In this document: piece by piece, positions 59,359 through 64,000 of the stretch
Numbering within the stretch: the first letter of the stretch is position 1
Layout of the letters: every line of letters starts with the position of its first letter
From: JALZKA01 sp963721645
Lineage (GTDB): Bacteria; Actinomycetota; Thermoleophilia; Solirubrobacterales; 70-9
DNA length: 64,000 nt
Direction: 5' to 3'
Assembly (NCBI GenBank): GCA_963721645.1
Contig: CAVRJK010000002.1
Span: 1,612,001 to 1,676,000 of the forward strand
Notes under the pieces: model-generated
What the model saw: the letters and a program-made list of their open reading frames with translations, nothing else
Databases searched by the model: none
Told to the model about the DNA's origin: nothing
Made by a program: the position numbers and the translations under genes

Positions 59359-61884
59359 TTGAATCTCGTCCTCAGCCGCGCAGGTGGCCTCATCGTCGTT
59401 GGCGCCTGCGCCACTGCACTCGCAATCGCCGCACCTGCGGGCGCCGAAACGCTTACGTCCGACAAAGCCGTAGACGAGACCTGCTCAACGGGCGATCGCT
59501 CCGACGAGGCCGGGGTCGCGACCGAAGCGGTGTCCGTGCCAGGGGTTTCGACCATCCAGGCGACGCTGTCCGGCGCTGGAGGGAACTGGGACCTGGCGGT
59601 TATCGAGGCCGACACCGGCCGCGTCGTTACCGCGTCGTCATTCCCGACCGGCGACGAGATCGCCGAAGGGTTCTCAGCGGGACCAGGGGAGCTTCTGATC
59701 CAGGCCTGCCGGCGCACCGGTGACGACTCGACCGCTGAGCTCAACGTCGAGACTCACGAACTGACCGAAGAGCAGCCGCGCGCCCAGATCGTTCGCGTCG
59801 CGACTCCGGACGAGGCCATGAAGGGCGAACTCGCCTCCATGGGCCTCGACCTCATCGAGAGCGGAGGTCCCGGCTATATCGATGTGCTCCTGGCGAACCC
59901 GGCCCAGGGCGCGCTCGTCAACGATGAGGGCTTTGACTTCGAGGTGATCGAGGACGACCTGGCCCAAGCCAGCCTCGCCCAACGGGCCGAGGAGGCGGCA
60001 ATGGCCCGTCGAGCCGGCGCGGCGATGAGTCTCCCCAGCGGTGCTGCGGGTCCCGACGACGGCACTTACCGTCGCCTGTTCGATTACTCCGAAGAGCTGC
60101 AGCAGCTCGCCGACGACAATCCAAAGCTGGTCAAGTACAAGACGCTCAAGAACAAGACCTACTCTGAACGCCCCGTCGAGTCGATCACGGTCGGCAAGAA
60201 GGTCAGCCGTAAGGACGGCCGCCCGGCCTTCCTCCTCATGGGCGCCCACCACGGGCGCGAATGGCCATCGGCGGAACACACGATCGAGTTCGCATACGAG
60301 TTGATCAACGGCTTCAACGAAGGCGACAAGAAGATCAAGAAACTGTTGAAGAAGACGCGCGTCATCTTCATACCCGTCGTGAACCCGGACGGCTTCAACA
60401 CCTCGCGCGAGGCCGGCGAGACCGGTGGCGCAGCGGGTGGGCGGTCCGCACCGGCAGGTGACGAGACGGCAAACCTCGTGATCCCATACGAGTATCAGCG
60501 CAAGAACTGCAGGGTGGTACCCCCGTCCGAGCCACCCACGGCGAACTGCATGGGCGCGCCGAACCTCGGCCTCACGCAATTCGGCGTGGATCCGAACCGC
60601 AACTACGGCGGCTTCTGGGGCGGCCCCGGCGCTTCGACCGAGGACACGCTTCCGTTCGGCTCGACTGCGCAGGACTATCGAGGACCAGGCCCGTTCTCAG
60701 AGCCTGAGACTCAGAACATCCGCAAGCTGGTCTCCAAGGACCAGGTCGTGACCCTCATCACCAACCACACCTTTTCGAATCTGCTGCTGCGCCCGCCGGG
60801 CCTGCAGGCAAAGGGCCCGCCGCCGGACGAGAAGGTCTATAAGGCCTTCGGGAAGTCGATGGCCAAGGAGAACGGCTACTCGAACCAGAAGAGCTACGAG
60901 CTCTACGACACGAGCGGCGGCACCGAGGACTGGACGTACTACGCCTCAGGTGGGTTCGGCTTCACGTTCGAGATCGGCCTTCTGGCATTTCACGACGTCT
61001 TCGCGGATGGCGTGGTCGCTGAGTACAACGGCACATCCGCCGCATCCGGCAATGGCGGCGGCAACCGGGCTGCGTACATGAAGGCGCTGAAGAGCACTGC
61101 CAACAGCGAGCGGCACTCTCGGATCAAGGGAACGGCGCCCGAGGGAGCTCGCCTGATCCTGAAAAAGAAGTTCATGACTCCCACCTCGCCGGTGATCGAC
61201 GGTGATGGTGTCGAGGGCGACGTGATCCTCTTCAAGGACAAGTTGAAAACCAAACTGGACGTCGGCAAGTCCGGCCGCTACGACTGGCACGTAAACCCAT
61301 CGACCCGTCCGCTCGTCGATCCGCGCCAGCCGGAGATAAAGAGGAAGAAGGGCAAGCCCTCCGACCCGGTCGAGTTCAACGGCACGGCCGGCCCGGATGC
61401 AATTCCTTGCGGAGACGCGGATTCCGAGGATCCGATCTGTTTCAACGACCACCCCTTCAAGGTGAAGGGCGGCAAGGGCATTGACAACGGCAAGGCCACG
61501 GTCAGGATCCGTTGGCCGAGCCCCGCGACCGATTGGGACTTCAAGGTCTTTGGAGACTCGGACGGCGACGGCTCATCGGAAGGCGAGACCAAAGTGTTCG
61601 GCTCATCCGCCGACGGGCCCTCGAACGTCGAGCAGAGCACGATCGCAGGCCCGGAGTTCAAGCCCGGCAAGTACGTGGTCCGGGTGACGAACTTCGCCGC
61701 GGTGGAGCCGTACGACGGCACGGTGACGTTCAACAAGACCGAGGCCTCAAGCGTCGAGACGGGCCTCGAGAAGTGGACGCTGGTCTGCCGCGAGAAGAAG
61801 GGTGGCCCGGTCAAAGACAAGCGGAAAGTCCTCGTGAAGCGGGGCCGCGTCGCAAAGGCGAACTTCGCAAACAGCTGCGATTGA
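59359..61884 (+). CDS. Secreted M14-family zinc carboxypeptidase (841 aa)
   Basis: TTG start with AAAAGGAG upstream. Signal peptide GLIVVGACATALAIAAPAGA. Residues about 30-230 are a pro-region or beta domain (STIQATLSGAGGNWDLAVIE, then RIVRVATPDE-like). Catalytic domain about 235-590: MGAHHGREWPSAEHTIEFAY (His and Glu zinc ligands), VVNPDGFNTSR, GVDPNRNYGGFWGG, LITNHTFSNLLLRPPG (third ligand) and FTFEIGLLAFHD (catalytic Glu). The C-terminal part has a PPC-like beta domain (WDFKVFGDSDGDGSSEG). It is followed directly by a palindromic repeat. Confidence 0.9.
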   Translation: MNLVLSRAGGLIVVGACATALAIAAPAGAETLTSDKAVDETCSTGDRSDEAGVATEAVSVPGVSTIQATLSGAGGNWDLAVIEADTGRVVTASSFPTGDEIAEGFSAGPGELLIQACRRTGDDSTAELNVETHELTEEQPRAQIVRVATPDEAMKGELASMGLDLIESGGPGYIDVLLANPAQGALVNDEGFDFEVIEDDLAQASLAQRAEEAAMARRAGAAMSLPSGAAGPDDGTYRRLFDYSEELQQLADDNPKLVKYKTLKNKTYSERPVESITVGKKVSRKDGRPAFLLMGAHHGREWPSAEHTIEFAYELINGFNEGDKKIKKLLKKTRVIFIPVVNPDGFNTSREAGETGGAAGGRSAPAGDETANLVIPYEYQRKNCRVVPPSEPPTANCMGAPNLGLTQFGVDPNRNYGGFWGGPGASTEDTLPFGSTAQDYRGPGPFSEPETQNIRKLVSKDQVVTLITNHTFSNLLLRPPGLQAKGPPPDEKVYKAFGKSMAKENGYSNQKSYELYDTSGGTEDWTYYASGGFGFTFEIGLLAFHDVFADGVVAEYNGTSAASGNGGGNRAAYMKALKSTANSERHSRIKGTAPEGARLILKKKFMTPTSPVIDGDGVEGDVILFKDKLKTKLDVGKSGRYDWHVNPSTRPLVDPRQPEIKRKKGKPSDPVEFNGTAGPDAIPCGDADSEDPICFNDHPFKVKGGKGIDNGKATVRIRWPSPATDWDFKVFGDSDGDGSSEGETKVFGSSADGPSNVEQSTIAGPEFKPGKYVVRVTNFAAVEPYDGTVTFNKTEASSVETGLEKWTLVCREKKGGPVKDKRKVLVKRGRVAKANFANSCD

Positions 61885-61958
61885 CCCGAGGGGTCAGACC
61901 CCTCACGAGACGCTCACATCTCGATGTGTGCGACGCCTGAGGGGATAAACCCCTAGGG
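61885..61958. repeat. Palindromic intergenic repeat, copy 4
   Basis: Begins at the base after the M14 stop: CCCGAGGGGTCAGACCCCTC, spacer with GAGACGCTCACAT, then a diverged right arm TGAGGGGATAAACCCCTAGG. Left arm and spacer match copy 1 at 12371 closely, so the two share ancestry beyond the palindrome core. Confidence 0.85.
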
Positions 61959-61982
61959 CGCTTTGCGTAGGATCGAGAGGCC

Positions 61983-62510
61983 GTGCTTCCCCTTCTTTTT
62001 CTTGCGTTCATCCTGCTCCCGATCGCGGAACTGTGGCTGATCATCGAGCTCGGCGGTGCCATCGGCGTGATGCCGACCATCGCTCTCTTGATCTTCGACA
62101 GCCTCGTGGGCGCCGTCCTCTTACGGTCGCACAGCCGCGCTGCATGGGAACGATTCAACATCGCTCTGGCCGAGGGTCGTATCCCCGCCAGGGAGGTCTT
62201 CGACGGGGCGATGATCATCGTCGGTGGCGCCCTCCTCCTCACCCCCGGTTTCATCACCGACTTCTTCGGACTCGCCCTGTTGATCCCGCCTACCCGCGCC
62301 CTCGTCCGCGCATTTCTCACGCGCGTCGTCGGGCGTCGTGGGGCAGTCGCCTTCCGAGTCGCGGAGTTCGGCTACGCCCGGCGGCCCGGCGGCAAGCCGG
62401 GCGCACCGGGACGGGAACGGGGTTACGACTACGAGGGCTCTGCCAGCGAAGTGACGGACCCCTCTGGCGAGCTCACGACCGGTGACCCGCGAGGTGACGA
62501 GGGTGCCTGA
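61983..62510 (+). CDS. fxsA: FxsA family membrane protein
   Basis: The 175-aa protein has LPLLFLAFILLPIAELWLII, ELGGAIGVMPTIALLIFDSL, EGRIPAREVFDGAMIIVGGA and LLLTPGFITDFFGLALLIPP, the FxsA signature order with three or four TM helices. The Gly/Arg-rich cytosolic tail is longer than in E. coli. FxsA relieves phage T7 exclusion by F plasmid in E. coli; native role unclear. GTG start. First of a run of overlapping genes to 63901. Confidence 0.92.
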   Translation: MLPLLFLAFILLPIAELWLIIELGGAIGVMPTIALLIFDSLVGAVLLRSHSRAAWERFNIALAEGRIPAREVFDGAMIIVGGALLLTPGFITDFFGLALLIPPTRALVRAFLTRVVGRRGAVAFRVAEFGYARRPGGKPGAPGRERGYDYEGSASEVTDPSGELTTGDPRGDEGA

Positions 62511-63006
62511 CCAGGCGGTCTTCGAGCTGGCGCCGGGCATTCGCATCGCCTGGGACGACCTCGACGCGGTCCGCCGTGAGCTTGGCGCCGACGAGCCGGG
62601 GACGCAGTGGCGCATCGAAGGCGAACTCGACGCGGGCCACAGCGCACTTCGTGTCCTGACCGCCGCGACAACAAAGGGGGCGCTCCTTCTGCTTGCGGGC
62701 GCGCGGCCCGCAGAGTCCGAGGGCCACGACGGCGAGAATCCCCAAGCCGTGGTGATCTCCCGGTCGGGCGACGTACGGATGATCGAGGAGGCTCTCGTCT
62801 CTACTCAGTACACGGCGAGCGGGTCCATCGAGCGGGTGGGCCTCGAGCTCTACGCCGAGGGCGACGACTACCCGCTCCGCGGCGCGGGCGACGCGACCCG
62901 GACGTCGGCGACCGACGAGGGTTCCCTGCGCCGCGAGCAGGCGTGGCTGAACTTCAGGCTCGACGGCGATCCTGGGATTGCGATTCTGGATCTGGTGTAC
63001 GCCTGA
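62503..63006 (+). CDS. Hypothetical beta-rich protein (167 aa)
   Basis: GTG 62503 overlaps the fxsA stop by 8 nt. The sequence is beta-rich and soluble (FELAPGIRIAWDDLDAVRRE, ALRVLTAATTKGALLLLAGA, ERVGLELYAEGDDYPLRGAG, FRLDGDPGIAILDLVYA). No family recognised, no export signal. Overlap with both neighbours (TGATG with the next gene) supports it being real and co-translated. Confidence 0.7.
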   Translation: MPDQAVFELAPGIRIAWDDLDAVRRELGADEPGTQWRIEGELDAGHSALRVLTAATTKGALLLLAGARPAESEGHDGENPQAVVISRSGDVRMIEEALVSTQYTASGSIERVGLELYAEGDDYPLRGAGDATRTSATDEGSLRREQAWLNFRLDGDPGIAILDLVYA

Positions 63007-63674
63007 TGGCGATCCGTTGCGTCATCTGCGACTTTGGAGGCGTCCTCACCTCCCCCCTCGTCGGCTCGTTCATGGCCTTTCAAGACCAGACGGGCATACC
63101 TACCGAGGCGCTGGGGACGGCGATGGGCCGGATCTACGAACGCGACGGAGCCCATCCCCTCTATGAGCTCGAGAAGGGACACATCACCGAGCACGAGTTC
63201 CTCCAGGGGCTGCGCGTGGAGCTGGCGGTAGAGCTCGGCCACGAGCCCGAACTCCACGACTTCAAGGAGATCTACTTCCGGGCGCTCAACCCGAACGACG
63301 CCATGATCGACGAGATGCGAGCCGCGCGCGAGGCCGGGTTTCGCATGGCGATGCTGACCAACAACGTGCGTGAATGGGAGCCTCTCTGGCGCTCGATGCT
63401 GCCGGTCGACGAGATCTTCGAGCTGGTCGTGGACTCTGCCTTCGTGGGCATGAGAAAGCCCGAGCCCGAGATCTATCACCTCACCCTGAAGCGCATCCGC
63501 GAACACGACCCCGCCGAGCTGGGCGACCTCGAGTTCTCGGAGTGCCTCTTCATCGACGACTTCGAGGTCAACTGCGCTGCGGCGGCGGAGCTGGGGATAA
63601 ACGCGGTCCGCTTTGTCTCGAACGAGCAGGCGCTGGGCGAGATCCGCTCGGCGCTGGGAACGACCTCACCGTGA
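63006..63674 (+). CDS. HAD-superfamily phosphatase/hydrolase (subfamily IA)
   Basis: The 222-aa protein has AIRCVICDFGGVLTSPLVGS (motif I DFGGVL; Asp nucleophile, second Asp replaced by Gly as in epoxide-hydrolase-type HADs). Further motifs are MAMLTNNVREWEPL (motif II), VGMRKPEPEIYHLTLKRI (motif III Lys) and CLFIDDFEVNCAAAAELGIN (motif IV). The helical cap lies between motifs I and II. Resembles acyl-CoA-dehydrogenase-associated and epoxide-hydrolase N-terminal HADs. Substrate unknown. Confidence 0.88.
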   Translation: MAIRCVICDFGGVLTSPLVGSFMAFQDQTGIPTEALGTAMGRIYERDGAHPLYELEKGHITEHEFLQGLRVELAVELGHEPELHDFKEIYFRALNPNDAMIDEMRAAREAGFRMAMLTNNVREWEPLWRSMLPVDEIFELVVDSAFVGMRKPEPEIYHLTLKRIREHDPAELGDLEFSECLFIDDFEVNCAAAAELGINAVRFVSNEQALGEIRSALGTTSP

Positions 63675-63901
63675 CGCGCGAGGAGGCCGAGGCCGTCTGC
63701 GCCCAGAACGCGGCCGAGCATCCCGACCGCAAGGTGGCCCAGTGGCGAGCCCAGGAAGGCCCGGACGGCGAGTGGACCGTGGTGCGGATCGGCTTGCCTC
63801 CCAACCCTGACACCACGACCGAGGTTCGCGCGGACGAGCGCCCACCGACGCCGCCCGACCCGCGCCCGGACGTGCCGCCCAACGTCGGCCCCTTCGTCTA
63901 G
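63671..63901 (+). CDS. Small hypothetical protein with Pro-rich tail (76 aa)
   Basis: GTG 63671 overlaps the HAD stop by 4 nt. The N-terminal half TREEAEAVCAQNAAEHPDRK, then WRAQEGPDGEWTVVRIGLPP, is followed by a Pro-rich tail (PPTPPDPRPDVPPNVGPFV). Similar short actinobacterial proteins exist without known function. The stop codon directly abuts a perfect hairpin repeat. Confidence 0.65.
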   Translation: MTREEAEAVCAQNAAEHPDRKVAQWRAQEGPDGEWTVVRIGLPPNPDTTTEVRADERPPTPPDPRPDVPPNVGPFV

Positions 63902-63941
63902 GTGGGGTCAGGCACCTTTCATGAGAGGTGCCTGACCCCAC
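63902..63941. repeat. Palindromic intergenic repeat, copy 5 (perfect hairpin between convergent genes)
   Basis: GTGGGGTCAGGCACCT and its exact complement AGGTGCCTGACCCCAC (16-bp arms) surround TTCATGAG. It fills the entire gap between the TAG at 63899-63901 and the TAA of the reverse gene at 63942-63944. It may double as a bidirectional terminator. Confidence 0.85.
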
Positions 63942-64000
63942 TTAGAGTTCGAGTGGGATCGGCTCCGGGCCGTCGCCGGTGCGGCCGCGGAACTCGTCCC
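63942..64000 (-). CDS. 3' end of a reverse-strand gene (partial)
   Basis: Reverse strand reads DEFRGRTGDGPEPIPLEL then TAA at 63942-63944, open to the window edge. The composition is normal coding and the stop abuts the hairpin, so a gene continues beyond 64000. Too short to identify. Confidence 0.5.
   Translation of the reverse strand, partial: DEFRGRTGDGPEPIPLEL

Overview
The window is a GC-rich, gene-dense bacterial chromosome segment. It shows GTG and TTG starts, many 4-nt stop/start overlaps, and a SufU-type SUF system with an Rrf2 regulator. It also carries a MoaD/JAMM/MoeZ-type sulfur relay, CopC-CopD and YcnI copper proteins, a WS/DGAT acyltransferase and many Sec-exported proteins. 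I infer an Actinomycetota lineage, probably Thermoleophilia (Solirubrobacterales or Gaiellales-like). There is no rRNA, tRNA or CRISPR, and no transposase, integrase or phage gene, so this looks like ordinary core and lineage-specific chromosome.

Layout. 1-7.4 kb: 3' part of rph (reverse), a Flp-type pilin, a 1301-residue coiled-coil protein with a C-terminal helix-hairpin-helix, a histone-deacetylase-family hydrolase and nadB. 7.6-14.1 kb: a zinc-knuckle-like protein, a HyuA/HyuB pair, a DUF1802 protein, a DUF1152 protein and a degenerate peptidase-like protein. 14.2-18.9 kb: a JAMM protease, a GntR regulator, an HD-GYP phosphohydrolase, an unknown protein coupled to a PLP cysteine synthase, and a divergent TetR regulator. 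19-24.4 kb: a secreted beta-helix protein coupled to an M14 carboxypeptidase. 24.5-27.1 kb: an amino-acid ABC transporter whose ATPase gene is frameshifted. 27.1-28.6 kb: a sulfur-carrier protein and its rhodanese-E1 activator. 28.7-31.5 kb: HtpX and a NarL-type two-component pair.

31.5-42.7 kb holds a SUF Fe-S assembly locus in unusual order: Rrf2, sufC, sufS, a SnoaL-like protein, a membrane-anchored GMC oxidoreductase, a reverse-strand secreted CARDB protein, then sufU, a Rieske ferredoxin, sufB and sufD. A SufT/MIP18-like protein sits apart at 58.9 kb. 42.7-48.1 kb: two paralogous micro-proteins of about 50 residues flank a CSLREA beta-helix protein. They are followed by a phosphodiesterase and a reverse operon of a tiny membrane protein, a cupredoxin-like protein and a large membrane protein. 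48.2-51.8 kb: a heme-oxygenase-like diiron protein, a thioredoxin-fold protein without CxxC, a GHMP kinase and ispH. 51.8-55.3 kb: a copper-handling set whose three exported proteins all appear to mature with an N-terminal His. 55.3-64 kb: M28 peptidase, WS/DGAT, DMT transporter, SufT-like protein, a second M14 carboxypeptidase, FxsA, a HAD phosphatase and small proteins.

Themes. (1) Sulfur trafficking: JAMM protease, cysteine synthase, MoaD/CysO-like carrier and rhodanese-E1 are the parts of sulfur-carrier-dependent cysteine synthesis, scattered here rather than in one operon; SUF is the other sulfur consumer. (2) Copper handling in two blocks. (3) A family of short palindromic intergenic repeats built on GGGGTCAGACCCC or GGTGCCTGACCCC occurs at least five times and intrudes into two reading frames. 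(4) Three places show an apparent extra G in a GGG run that breaks or alters a reading frame, which suggests assembly error or recent decay.
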